Positions 48,801 through 60,833 of a stretch of DNA of 64,000 nt are shown here, in pieces. The notes under the pieces were generated by a model. It made no database searches and had not been told where the DNA came from. It worked only from the letters and a program-made list of their open reading frames with translations. The DNA comes from Toxonevra muliebris (lineage: Eukaryota; Arthropoda; Insecta; Diptera; Pallopteridae). Both the position numbers and the translations under genes were made by a program. The stretch's first letter is position 1. Every line of letters begins with the position of its first letter. The stretch spans positions 31,205,890 to 31,269,889 of the forward strand of contig OY829328.1 in NCBI GenBank assembly GCA_963691655.1, in the 5' to 3' direction.

Positions 48801-51238
48801 ATATAATTGGTACTAATGATTCCAAATATATAAATTTGATTTTTCCTTTCTTGCTATTTTTCAGAAATTTTGCCTTTTTCACTGTTTAGTGCTTTTTCGA
48901 ATTTTTGGTGCCTTTTTTGGGGTTTTCTACCCACTGTACTTTAATCTTTTACTATATTTATTGACCTATATTTTGTGAATTAAATTTTTGGAACAAATGG
49001 AAAAATTTTTTTTGCTCCTTTTATCACGAAAAAAAATATTACATCCAGCAGGATGTAAACCGATAAAAACATATTGAGACGGTGAATTTAAGTAAGGAGA
49101 AGCAAATGACAACTTCTTATCTTGGGAGCAAAATAAATGCATTTTTCGGCCTGCCAAAATATTGCTGACATACCGTTGAAAAAGCTCCACAGTCCAAAAT
49201 TCAAAAGCTGTTTTGAATTCGGATAATGCGACTTCGTTGGCCTTGCTTCCTCTAACTCCACATTTTTTTTTTTTTTTTTGTTTTAAAAAATTTAAATTTT
49301 TATGTAAGTAAGCTCTTTAATGCCTTTAACTACACGAACTAAGATTTTCTTTAAATAAGCCCCAAGTACTTAATTTTTAAAATTCTATATTTCGACAGAT
49401 GTAAAACTTTGTTTTAAAGAGCATTTGAGTATATGTTTTTGAATAAACTAAGAACATTTTAGACTGTAACTGATCCCCAATTTTTTGGTGCCTTTTATTT
49501 TGTCTTTTTTTTTGTTTTAAGATCCACAAAATCCGCTCTCTAATCATAACTCACTTGGAAAACAAATTTGGCATCAAAATTTTTTTTGGAAGTATCATTT
49601 AATCAGAGAAAAATTCACACTGGTAACATGACAGATTTTTAGTGTAACGTGACAGATCGTTCATAAAAGCCCATAAAATTGCGATAAATGTATTTTTTCA
49701 AACAATCTTCATTCTAATCTCTTTATTTATCTCTAAACTTCAGCTCCTATTTAAATTTATGCAATTGTTTCGAGTTGTGGAACAAAATTTTCAAGCCTTG
49801 ACCACATACGATAACTTTCTTTTAAGTTAAAATACAAAAATTTTAACATTTTTTTTTTAGAGTAATTTATTTTTCTAAATTTTTTTTTATCTAATATAAT
49901 AATGTTTTATTTAGTTTACGATAATTACAAAGAACCTTCTATAAATTAATGACAACGAAAAAATCGAAATAAATTGCTATTATTTTATAATTAGTATTTT
50001 ATCAATTTAATAATATTAATCTTAATGATTTCGGCGATTTGTTGTTGTTCTTAGAAGAGCAAATATTTTGTATTCGTTAAGCCTAATCTAAAATAAATAC
50101 ATGAATATATGTAAGACTCTAAAGTAAAAATAATTGTAAGTATTAATTTTAATTCTATCTTTACTTCGAACAGCTTGAATGTTGTGTTCACAACTGGGCT
50201 GAATAATGTTGTTTATAAAAATGAAAGGATATATACGAAATCGATCTTTGATATCAAAACAGCTGATGAATTTCAATTGATACTGATATTGTACCAAATC
50301 TGTGGTTTTCAACCTCACTTGTTTTAATAAATTAAAATGATTTCAAAATTTCTCTTTTGAGCTGGAGTATTTCTTTAAAGTCAGGACCGTATTTTGGAGT
50401 TCAAAAAGGAAACTACCATATGAAGTAATAGATAGCGAATAATGCAATTGATTAAATTATAATATTTTAACAATCAATACCAATGAAATTGAAGGACAGT
50501 GAAAAATAAGAAATTTATAGTTTTAAAGGTCCATTTGGCTTTCGGAAAAGTGGATGTTCCATTGATGCTAATGCAGAAACTCAGGCCTGTCTTGAACAGT
50601 GAAAGTAATAAAGTTGGCAGAGTGGCAATGATTGAATAAATTTTACAGTGTAGGGGAAAATTATATGAAACCGACACCCTTTCCCAATTTTTTCCATATC
50701 AACAAAAAATTTCTCCAAATTATGTAAAAATTCTAAAAAAGAAAAAGAAGGCTTTTGAGAATATAAAACAAATTTTCCAAAAAAAATATTTTTTCAACAA
50801 AACAGACACTGTTCATATTAGAAGTCAGAAAATCTGGCCAATATGTAATACAAGTGTCAAAAAAAGGATATCAAAAAGTATATAAAACGGTAGTAGTAGT
50901 TCCTTTCAATAATACTATTCGGTGAAAATAACTGTCTTTGTAATTCTCATTTACTTTACAGTGTTTTCACTTACTTATATAGATTGTTTAAATGAGGGAA
51001 CTATCTGTAACGATCGTCTGATTTGCTAGTTCTATGAACTTTTTGAACTCTTCTGGCATCATTGTTCATTTAAAGCCTAATAATTGAATTTAATTCAGTT
51101 TTTACTAATAAATTTGGAAGAAATTTGCAAAAAATTTTCCCAAATTAAAAATACTAAGAATTATTTTAATTTATTTTTTTATATAATTAATGAAAAAACA
51201 TTAGAAAGCATGAAGTTATGTAATTCAATTTAACATAG
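45814..51238. other. Long AT-rich spacer, no gene seen
   Basis: No gene recognised. A perfect hairpin lies at 46352-46388. A GC-richer stretch at 46750-46930 contains an open run of about 24 codons ending CAG/GTATAG, a weak exon candidate. The string GTAACGTGACAGATCG occurs at about 48679 and 49643 in the same orientation, possibly marking repeat edges. Short ORFs throughout are AT-type. Confidence 0.55.
46352..46388. other. Perfect 15-bp stem, 7-base loop hairpin
   Basis: ATGCATTCCCCCACT (46352-46366) is the exact reverse complement of AGTGGGGGAATGCAT (46374-46388), loop TAATTCC. It is markedly GC-richer than its surroundings. It could be a transcriptional or RNA structural element, or the centre of an eroded palindromic transposon. 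Confidence 0.75.
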
Positions 51239-51246
51239 GTCGGGTT

Positions 51247-51567
51247 CAGTACTGACGAAGGTACTCCGATCGGAGTATTCGTACTCCGCTCAAATCTCAA
51301 TCCTCCTGTCCTCCCCAATCTGAAAAAATCCTCTTATTTCATATTCTTGAATTTTCGGGTTGTATTCTTGAATTTTTGATTGTAAACGTAAATCAAACTA
51401 AATGTGTTCTGTTGGGTTATTTTAGTTTCTGTCTGTGAAATATTTATTACTATAACTACTTTATTTATTGCTCGATTATATTTTGAAAAATTCGTCCCCT
51501 GTAAAGCCAAATCGTTCTCTTAAAAGGAAAAATTCCTCCCCTTAAAATTTTCAAAACGACAGCACTG
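51247..51567. mobile_element. hAT-type MITE (CAGTACTGACG ends)
   Basis: Left tip CAGTACTGACG and inverted right tip CAGTGCTGTCG, with a perfect 8-bp target duplication GTCGGGTT (51239-51246 and 51568-51575). It shares its tip with the MITE at 5775-6392. Interior has TACTCCGATCGGAGTA, itself a palindrome, near 51265. No coding capacity. Confidence 0.9.
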
Positions 51568-51809
51568 GTCGGGTTCGGCCTACCTTAACTAATTTTAAAT
51601 ATTTGGATTCAAAAATTTTATAATTTTTCAAATTTTTTTTTATATTTTTTTTTAAATTTAATTAACAATTAATTAAAATTGCTTACCGCTTTTTGGCATT
51701 AAATTTGGTACTTTGAAATTGATTCAACATTAATTTTACCTTTGATGAAATATTAAATACCCTGTAACAGGAAAAAAAATAATTAAATAAATTTTTAAAT
51801 TCTTCCAAA

Positions 51810-51911
51810 ATGTTCGTGAATAATAACGCGCCCAATAATACATACGGCACCTCGGTGAATCTTTCGGTTCTCGAGATAATGGAGGGTGTCGGGATCACCT
51901 CCGTATTCCGT
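51810..51911 (+). CDS. Candidate first coding exon, 34 codons
   Basis: An ATG in fly-type start context (CCAAAATG) opens a frame beginning MFVNNNAPNNTYGTSVN and reaching GVGITSVFR, exactly 34 codons before a GTAAGA donor at 51912 (phase 0). Third positions are much GC-richer than the surrounding DNA. Unspliced, it would run only seven codons further. I recognise no family. The opposite strand is also open over the same stretch (from about 51922, MSSYTEYGGDPDT..), preceded by a T-rich stretch and AG, so the coding strand is not settled. An eroded transposon remains possible. Confidence 0.3.
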
Positions 51912-53999
51912 GTAAGAGCTCATGTAGAAACTTAGTGTTGTTCTAGTTCTAAAAAAATAAATACAAATTCCCACTCAAACAAGGTTCTGAAGACTCAAAT
52001 ATATGCACATGTTTGTGGGAAAATTTTTAGTACATTTGGCACTGAATTCCTTGTGGACGCCGCTATAAGTTGCTACCTCAAAGCATTAACATCTCAAAGT
52101 ATATTTTATACCTACATATGTGGTATAAAATGAATAATATGCTCTAGCGGATCCGAAGAGGGGTTTAGGGATAAAGCTCCCTTCCCTCCTACCAATAAAT
52201 ATCTCATACATCTTTCTTCCTGATAAAAAAAAATTTTTGAACGAACGAAAAATCTCTAGGTCCCATAGTGAATATATGTATTCAAATAAATTAAAATTAA
52301 AATACATATTTTCCATAATTAAAAAATATTAAATATTATAAACTGCATTTAAAATTCATATAAGGAGTTCTTTGTATATGAATAAAAGAAATTAAGGACA
52401 CCGCAACTAAAGCGATTAAACAAAGAAATAGCATAAGAATAAAGAAAAAAAGAAAAAGCTATTCCCAAAGGATATACAACCTAATCCTGCTGTCACTTGT
52501 CTATGTATAGCTATTGTTTTCATGTAGATACGAGCTCATGAGGCAAAGGAGAAGGTGTTGCGGCCATGGTGCAGCAAGAACTTGTTATTAAACAATAGCT
52601 GCAAATATGATTTTATGGTTTGTTGTGTAATTTTTATCTATTATTGAATTTCATGGTTTTAAAACAGTTGTGCGTGTGGTTTTTATTCTTTATTTGTGGT
52701 CAAAAACAATAAAAGCCAAAACTATAAAGAATCAGTCGGCGGTGGTGGTCTTGTGGTTTTAAGGCGGACACGCCAAACAATTTTTATGTGTTTTCAATTT
52801 TCACCTTCATATTTTCTGTAGTCTTTTGTGTTTCACAAAGATTTTTATGAACTGTTGATGTTGAACTAAATAAATTGAAATTGAAAATTTATGAAGGGCA
52901 AATATTTTGGAAATTAAATCATTGCTGATGATAGATTTATAGTATGTAGGTGGGCTATTTCAAGGGGCATTACTAAAGGTTGTCATGATTTATTAAAATT
53001 TATATTACTAGTATTGTAGTAGGTATTGTGTTGTAAAATATACACGATAGAAATGTTAACAAATTTAAAAATGTCAATTATGTCAATTTAAAAATGTTAC
53101 TTTTTCCAATTCCAATTGAGACAAATTGCATGCGCACTTAAGCAAATAAATTGGCAGCATATTGCACATTGTACATTGCACACACAGGTATGATGATTAC
53201 ATACAAACTTAACTAATAATGAACTCGGTGCAACTTAACTAATAATAAATTACTAACAATTTGCCGCCACAGTATAAAGATTTGATTTTCAACAACCAAC
53301 CAGCATACATCCACACAGACGCACACAAACACACTTATTTAGTGGTAACACCAGTGGCATCTTTAAATTTACAAATGCAATTTATCAATTCATTACTATA
53401 CTCCACAATAGGCATATTGTCGCCGTCGATATGCACTGAAACCTTACATCATTATGAGGCGGCACAATGAAAAATTAAGAAAAAAAAAATTATAAATCTA
53501 GTGAAAAAAGCAAAATAATAAATCCCCACCACGATTTGTTGGCAACAAGTGAATAATTGCGCGTGAAGTTGGTCACAGTTGTACATCTGTATGCACATAC
53601 AATTGTTGTGCGTCATTATTATCTCCCAGCGTAAAATATGAATGTAATTATTTTAAGTCAAAAACAAAAATTCATTGACTAACGTCAACGTTGATTGTGT
53701 GACATTAGGTGGACTTCTCGACACTGAACATAAATTTTTGAACAAAAAAGTAACTATTGAATTATATAAAAAAAAATTTATTTCGGCACTTGCTCAAAAT
53801 AATAAAATTTACTGGTGTATTATTATTTTTGTTCCCAAAAATCTAAATTTCAGTTACTTTTAATCTTAAATGATACTAAACGTTTTCAATGAACTTTTCA
53901 AGCTGCAGACAAATCTGCGCTTTACAGCTTTCTAAACCTAGAGTTAGAGTTAGAATTGAAGGTGGGCTGGACTAAAACAAAGCACTCAGTCTCAAAGAC
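51912..53999. other. AT-rich spacer, no gene seen
   Basis: A small G-run remnant with AGCGGATCC near 52146-52185 belongs with the CASTGGCGGATCC-type ends. A short GC-richer stretch at 52535-52590 and a GGCGGTGGTGG patch near 52740 are unrecognised. The remainder is AT-rich with chance ORFs. Confidence 0.55.
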
Positions 54000-55090
54000 C
54001 ATTGTACTATACCCAAGATAGAGCCAGTAGAAGAGTATGGAAATACAGGAATGTTATGTGAGGGGATAAATGGAAAGAAGAAAGGTCTAAGGTCTCTCAA
54101 CCTCGAACTTCTTTGTTTCACTGATGAACCTTAGAAGCTCAGGAAGAGGGAGAGTATGTGCATTATTCATACTCAAGACCTCACGTCGTCCTCAAGGCAC
54201 GATTGGCAGGTTGAATCTGTAATGACGTCCATGTTAGTCATGTGCTGACCACATGTTTTATGCCCAGTAATGACACCCACCAATAATCTCAAGCCCTTTC
54301 TTCTCAGTTTCAAAAGAAATTCCGCTGATTACCTGTTTCCTGCGGTTCTGCAGAACCATCTTTCTTTATGGATAGAACTCACGAAATCGGTGATCCAACT
54401 CATGATCTCCTCAGAACTTAAGCCAAGAATCTGCTGCAGAACCTTCATCAGCTAATTCATTTTCTGCAATATTACAGTGTCCTGGAACCCATATAAGGCA
54501 TAATTTGTTGTGTTTTGCGACACTATTTAGCTTTGCCTTACACTGACTAATTTTAAGCTGACAGGGTTAACAAGGACCTTGAGTGCAGCTTGGCTATCAC
54601 TGCAGATGCCTATGCACTTCCCACGCCAACTCCTCTCAATTATCCAGCCCGCCACGTCCAGAATAGCAAAAACCTCCGTTAAGTAGACTGTCGCCATTTG
54701 TCCAGTGGGAAAAGAGTACTTGGTCTCATGGTCCAAGTACCAACTGGATCCAGCACCATTTGAGATTTTGAATCCGACGGTGTGGAAAACATAACGGAGA
54801 CCTCGGTTAAGACCACCTCTAGACTTAACCATTGAACATGCTCCGGAAACCTGACATCATATCTTCTTCCGAAGCGAAAACAAAGCACATGATTGTCTAC
54901 CGGCATCAAGAACAGTGGGTACTGTACTGACAACTGTTGGTATATCTAAATATGTCCTATATCCGCCTCGACATGCCAGACTCCATTTAACCGGTGCCTG
55001 TAGGCCGCTTTCATCGCTTCTTTACGGACTTGAAGATCCAGAGGAAACAAGTCAAGCATGGCAACTTTGTGTACTTAGTGATCTTTGAAT
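54000..55090 (-). pseudogene. LINE fragment with RNase H domain
   Basis: C-terminal part of a non-LTR retrotransposon ORF2 on the minus strand. From high to low coordinate: LDLFPLDLQVRKEAMKAAYR (about 55060), the RNase H region with GFKISNGAGSSWYLD, LTEVFAI and GICSDSQAALKVL (about 54590, an RNase H acidic-residue motif), then after a frame change LCLIWVPGHCNIAENELADE (about 54465). A worn tail follows, near 54110-54190. RNase H at the ORF2 end is typical of the I/R1/LOA-type LINEs. Stops (for example near 54950) and frameshifts make it inactive. The reverse transcriptase part is not found next to it. Confidence 0.85.
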
Positions 55091-58000
55091 ACATTTTGTT
55101 TGAAATTCTTTAAAAGTATATATTGGCAGTCTTGTAAAGAACCTATCAATGGCTCAAAATCGAGTTGTAATTCGAGACAAATGTAATGAGATAAATTTTA
55201 GTCGTATGTGACCTTAAGATGTGTTGTTCAAGCTGAAAAAAAAATCAAAGCTTAGAAACTGTCCGTTTCTATTTTTTAGAAAATGATCTATCTACTTCTA
55301 TTAAGACACAACAGCCCCTTGAGCCCTAGGTCGAGCTTTCGAATCCCTTCTTGTTATGTATAATTGTATAGGAATGAAATGCAGGTTAATGTCGAATCCG
55401 AAAGCCAAAGTAAACTATCCTTATGTAATTTTTACTATTCGAAATTTGCTATTGCCAGCCAAAAGATGGTGGTAGGAAAATTAGCATTTAAAATTTTTGA
55501 CTTTTCGACTGTGTAGAGTATCGAACCCAAGCACTTTTAACTTTAAAAACGGCCAAAGTTATAGTTATAAATCCGAAAAAATTTGTATGGCAATCAAAAG
55601 AGCCCTGCAAAATGATGTTTAAAAATTCTGGTTTATTCGGTTGCTATACAGTTTTGTACTTTAAACTTCATACTTATCCAAAAATTTAATCAATTATGAA
55701 ATCTTGGATTATTCTAAATGTTAAGCCGACATTCAAATGTAACTTATACATGTATATAGACTAGGACTGCATACTTTTTGAAACTCCAGAACATTAGATT
55801 TTAAACCCAGACTTTTATATTTATACAAGTTAATTGGTTAACAATAACACAAGCTTGTGTGTTTTTAAATGATTGAAAACAGAATTTTTTCTGGCTCGTA
55901 AGAATTTTAAAAAATCTTAACTCAAAATTTCGAAAATGCCGATTTTAGCCATTTTCTAGAAACTGTTTTTCATAATTATTTTACTAGGCATTCAGCTCTT
56001 TCACTAGAATAGAATAGCGGTAAATCGAATCAGGGAAGTGCCAAAGTTATCGTTTGTTAAGTGACTATTTTTCAACATTTCCCCAAAGTGAGTAATTGGA
56101 TTTCCTTTTTTCTAGAGATTTAGGGTAAATTCGTATGGTTCAGGATACTATCTAGGCGCTAAATCTGAGTTTTGAACTGTCACTGATAAAAATATGTTGT
56201 TTTCTTGCATGCATTGTAATTTGGAATATTCCAATGATTTTGGAATTATCAATTGACCAAAATCAGTCTTTCATGCACTTTCGGGTTGAAATTCCTGGAA
56301 ATCATGACGTGATGATACATGTCGATTTTTATTCAGCGCAAAAGTACCATGAAAACCCGCAAAATATAAGGTAAACCCGTAAAGTTGGCTGCCCTAATAT
56401 ATACATAGGATTCCATATAGGAAATTTTTCAATCTGGCAATGTCGCTTATTTGTTTAAATTGAAAAAGCGCATTTTTAGAAAGAAGAATTTTGCTTTACC
56501 TATTCATTTACTTTTGGAAGATGATCCAGAATGTAAGTATAACGATATGAGAAATCAGATGACCCCTAAATTTTGGACAAAAAATTTCAAAAAAAAACTG
56601 GCTAATTGCATTTAGGACCTTATGGCAACTCTATTACTTATATCTGAACGTACTATATTAAATTTGTACGATTTGTCGGTATACAATCGGATCCAATGCT
56701 TCTACTATTTATGTCCACTTTTGTGACAATGCCACTGGAACTACATTAACCCTCCCAAGGCATACACATTTTTTGCTGGGTTGCTTTGTAAATTCTTGAT
56801 TTAAAAATTCATAAAAAACAAAATTATTTCTATTCTATAATGACAAATACTGTAAAACGAATATGAAAAAAACAAAACAACAACAGAGAAGAAAACAATA
56901 CCAATTGTCGTTTGGTTGGGAAAGTCACTGATGTTGCAAATGAAAAAAAAAAAAAATAAAATAACAAATTGTTCTATTCAACAAAAATTCCAATTATTTT
57001 AATAAGTTGCATTATAATTGAGTTGTGTATGGTTTTTTCTAGTTAATTTTCATTGTATTGTTTGAACTTTTTATTGAAAATAAATTTCTTGCTGTCTAAT
57101 TCTTTTAGATCGGGTTTCACAGAATGATGCTCAAATAGAAATCAACGCTAAAATGTCCTTGGAGAATTAACGTGTTTTTTTTTAATGTACGAGACAGAGT
57201 TCAGAAGTTGCACAACAACACCATTTGCATCGAAAAAATTATTTCCTGAATAGATAAATACTTTTAGAAGTGAGTTTTAAAATATTTTATTCTTCTATCA
57301 ATGGAGAGTAAATTCCAGTTTAATTTATATAAAAAAAATCCAATAAGACGATGAAGATGCCCTCTCCTAGTGCATCGCAAAAGACCCCAGCTTCAGTCAT
57401 CTTGGGCCAGACAGGTTAATATTGAAGATCTTTTCTGATAATAACCGAGAGAATTTACTTTTTAGTATCACTTGGGGGAAGGTGTTGTCTGTTATTCTCC
57501 TAGTTTCTGTTATATTCTAGTATGGTATTTCCAAAAATGCGATTCCCTTAGTCGGATGTCTGTCTAAGCTACTAAACATTTGAGCCGTACGTCTAGGGGT
57601 GGAAGATGAAGTATCATTTCCAGCCCAGCTTGGGGTACTTAGCTCAAATACGAATTACTGCACTTTCACAAGTTAGCCGATGAGTACAGGACGGATTACG
57701 TGCACCTGTTTACTGAAGGTTTCTTCGCATGCTTAAGGTATTCTTCTATAATTGAGGCGACATCATGCATGGTTGTCTCCATGGAATTATATTTGAGGTA
57801 AGCGTGTTGGATGCTACAAAAATTGTTATCACTGAGCTAATTTTTAATGTACCCATTACCTCACTAATTTATCAGACCTTTCATTGCTTTCAATGCTCTC
57901 ATGACCTAGAACCCAGATTAATCCAATGTCTAGCCCATGACTTCGACCGGCTAGTAATTCCCTACTTAACTAATTCAGAAAACAGAAAGTCGGAATATTT

Positions 58001-58240
58001 AATAGTTGCTGGCCTGTCTTTGAAAATAGCAAAGTTACCTTTAACTTTTGTCAGTAATTTCCAGACTTTTCTTATCGTCAAAAGTTCGACTTAGTCCTCT
58101 TGTCGAGTTGATTTGACTTAGATATACTCTCTCAATTTACCACCTTTACATACAGCAGATGGAAAATACCCTCCACCTGTGCTAAAACAAAGAAACTTTG
58201 CTTGAGTACCTGCATTGCTTAACCCACTAGTGCAGATCAT
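55091..58240. other. Spacer with possible eroded LINE body
   Basis: No gene recognised up to about 57340. A segment at about 55900-55965 resembles 30170-30240. From about 57350 to 58240 the base composition is GC-richer and a VHLFTEG string appears near 57700. This may be the eroded 5' part of the LINE fragment that follows, but I could not follow a frame. Confidence 0.45.
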
Positions 58241-58900
58241 TCTACTGGGTTTGCTGATGATATCTATATTATCGTCAGCAGTTCAAACTTGGCATCATTA
58301 TCCGCTCTAAAAAATGTTGAGAGCTGATGCTGTGAACAAGCATTATCGGTCAACTCTGGGAAGAGAGAGATGATGCTGTTAACAACAAAAAGGGAGCTAC
58401 CACATATACGGTGGGCTACGCTCTTGAGCACACAATTGCAACCCTCCAATAAGGTCCTTCCGACAATCGGAGTTGTTTGTTAACTCTCCTAGGCAGAACA
58501 CATCTAAGTATCTGTTAAGTCGTCGAAGGTGTGACTTGAGACTCATAATAGTTTTCATCACATTCAACGATTTTCTGATTAAAATCTGCCTCAATGAATC
58601 GGGTCTATTTGATGCATGCGTTGAAGATGATGACATTTGTGAATGTCCTGCTTTCTCTCAGACGAGACGTACTGCACTAGGCATACATTTCTCGATGAAA
58701 AAGAACTTAGCCAACCTTGATCTATCCAAGCTATGCAAATTTTGCAAAGGCTTCTGGAGAATTTATGGCTATTGACGAAGTTGCAGCCTATCCAGGTTAG
58801 GAGAGTGCACTTCTTCGAGACTGAGTGCAATGGCCTTTCTAGTCTACGTGCTCTTCGCTCTTTGGCAAAATCTAATATTATATAATATAATACCTACTTG
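58241..58900 (+). pseudogene. LINE fragment: RT core to C terminus
   Basis: The plus frame contains FADDIYIIVSSS (58250), the YADD catalytic box of reverse transcriptase with Phe at the first position. After an in-frame TGA it continues CCEQALSVNSGKREMMLLTTKREL and stops near 58480. It then resumes with ICECPAFSQTRRTALG (about 58638), the zinc-binding-like end of many LINE ORF2 proteins. Most of the region expected between these blocks is deleted. The fragment ends near a TATATAATATAATA tail (58872-58890). Same general group as the fragment at 54000-55090, in opposite orientation. Confidence 0.82.
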
Positions 58901-59098
58901 GTCATATAAGATTCTAGCCTCGTCGACCACAAATGCATACTCCTGTTCATTTTTTTGAAGAAATTGTTTTCAAATTTGATTTTCAATCAAACTTATGATT
59001 GGAAAAATTAATAATTGTTTTGATATTTCATTTGGTTTTTTTTTATTTATTTTATTTTACTTTAATCATTGTTTTAACCAACTAAAATCGACACTAAA

Positions 59099-59218
59099 AT
59101 GGACCAATTACTGGAAACCATTAAGACGGTTGTAAATATTGTGTATGCAGTACAATTTATAATGAATTTAGTTTCGTCAGTTGGACCAGAAGTGTTGGGC
59201 AAACAAATACCGTTTTAG
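59099..59218 (+). CDS. Candidate small ORF, 39 residues, hydrophobic centre
   Basis: ATG (context CACTAAAATG) to TAG at 59216. The product begins MDQLLETIKTVVNIVYAVQF and ends GPEVLGKQIPF. It has an amphipathic N terminus, a hydrophobic stretch at about residues 11-28 that could span or lie on a membrane, and a polar tail. A T-rich leader precedes it. Third-position GC is no higher than background, which argues against strong coding selection. No family recognised; it may be chance. Confidence 0.28.
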   Translation: MDQLLETIKTVVNIVYAVQFIMNLVSSVGPEVLGKQIPF

Positions 59219-59826
59219 AAAAATATCAAGAACCAAATTAATATACAAATTTTTGCAACAGTATAAAAATTCGAGAATAATATAAATTATAGAAACAATG
59301 TAAGAAAACCATTTTGGATATTCACTAAAAAAACAGCAAGTGCAGAGCATCTGAGCAAAACAACGAGTGGCCTTCCTAAACTGACAGCATTTAACTTGGC
59401 ATATCTTGAATAAATATTGAAAGCAAACAAAAAAACGAGACAACAGCATAAGATTTTGTTTTGTTTTACCTTAATAATTATAATTAATTTAAATACCAAA
59501 AGAGACCGGCAAAGAAAACGAAAATGAAATAAAGAAACTGAAAAAAATCACAGCACACCACACAGTGTCGTTTTGCCTGTGTGAATGCGGAAAACATACC
59601 GTCAATTTGACCCATGAACTTTGAATATTTCTTTATTGGTAAATATTTTCAAAGTGAAAGACACGCAATTGTGTCTTTCAAAAGGAGGGTGGATGTGTGC
59701 ATGTGTCTGTGCTGTGCGTGTATCTTGCTAGATACTCTCCCGTATCAGCTAGATACAAACGGAAGATCGCGTTTTTGTAGTAGTAATTTTCTTCACCGCA
59801 ACCTAAAGTGTATCTCTCAATCGCAT

Positions 59827-59862
59827 GTACCCGTGTACCCTTGTACCTACGTACCTGAGTAC
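59827..59862. repeat. GTAC ladder with 8-bp period
   Basis: GTAC occurs at 59827, 59835, 59843, 59851 and 59859, exactly every eight bases, with variable CCGT, CCTT, CTAC and CTGA spacers. Each GTAC is a palindrome, so the ladder looks the same on both strands at those positions. Confidence 0.85.
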
Positions 59863-60833
59863 ACGTAAACTGGGTATGCGTTCTTTCACTTTTGAGTGTT
59901 TGGTTATTTTTTCTTTCCTGGCTGACTTTTGAGCCATTTTAGGTTCTTCTTTTACATTTTTGTCTGTTGTTTTCGTTATTGTCGTTGCTGCTGTTGTTAC
60001 TGTTGCTGTTGTTGGTTGTTATTGTTGCTGTTTTTGGGCTAGCATGTCGGCGGCAAAGTGGCCTCTATTATTATAGCTGTCGTCTTAACTAAAATTGGGC
60101 AGCATTGATGCGCTTGCATGTTTTTCTTTAAACAAAATACAAAAAAAAACGAATCTCAAAAACTTTGGTTATTGTATTTTAGTAGGGAGAAAAAATTGAT
60201 TTACGACTTCCGGTGCTATTGAATTTATGTGGTTTACATTTTTAAAACACAAAAACAAAAATACAAAACAACTTAAAATTTTTATAAACTCATTTAAAGC
60301 GATTATTTAGCAATATTTATAAATGTTCTTAAATTTATATTTACAATCATTTTATTAGTCGCAAATTTATTAACCACAAAATGAGTCATAAAAACCCATT
60401 CAAGATTCACTTAAGTTTTTATTTTTCAATGAAAAAAAGTCTTTAATCTTATTTCTCATATTTTTGTTTAGTTAAAAGTTAGCAGAAAAGTTTTAAAGCA
60501 TACATATTTGTGCTTGCAAAGTTATTGAATATAAATATCGTAACTAATCTGGATTAAAATATTAAATAATTCATACAATTTGTCATTTAGGCATTTATAA
60601 TTATAGTTAGGTCATACTTAAATTTTATTCAAAAAAAAGGTATAAATCCACGCAACGTTTATGGTCAAAAGTGGAATTATTAGGCATCTGACTACCTTTT
60701 GTCAAGCAGCTAAATTCGTGTTGTTCGTGCCTTTCATTAAATGGTCGATATTCCAAATTTCTGAATATAACTTTTTCTCGTCTGAATGTTGCTCTTTCGG
60801 CAAATTTTTGTGAAACAGTCATCATATACTCCA

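Larger units (their letters stand above)
58901..60833. other. AT-rich spacer with small ORF and short repeats
   Basis: Apart from the small ORF at 59099-59218 and the GTAC ladder at 59827-59862, there is a GTT/GCT-rich stretch at 59968-60035. The ORFs at 59177-59499 (minus) and 59614-59868 (plus) are unrecognised. Nothing else stands out. Confidence 0.55.
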
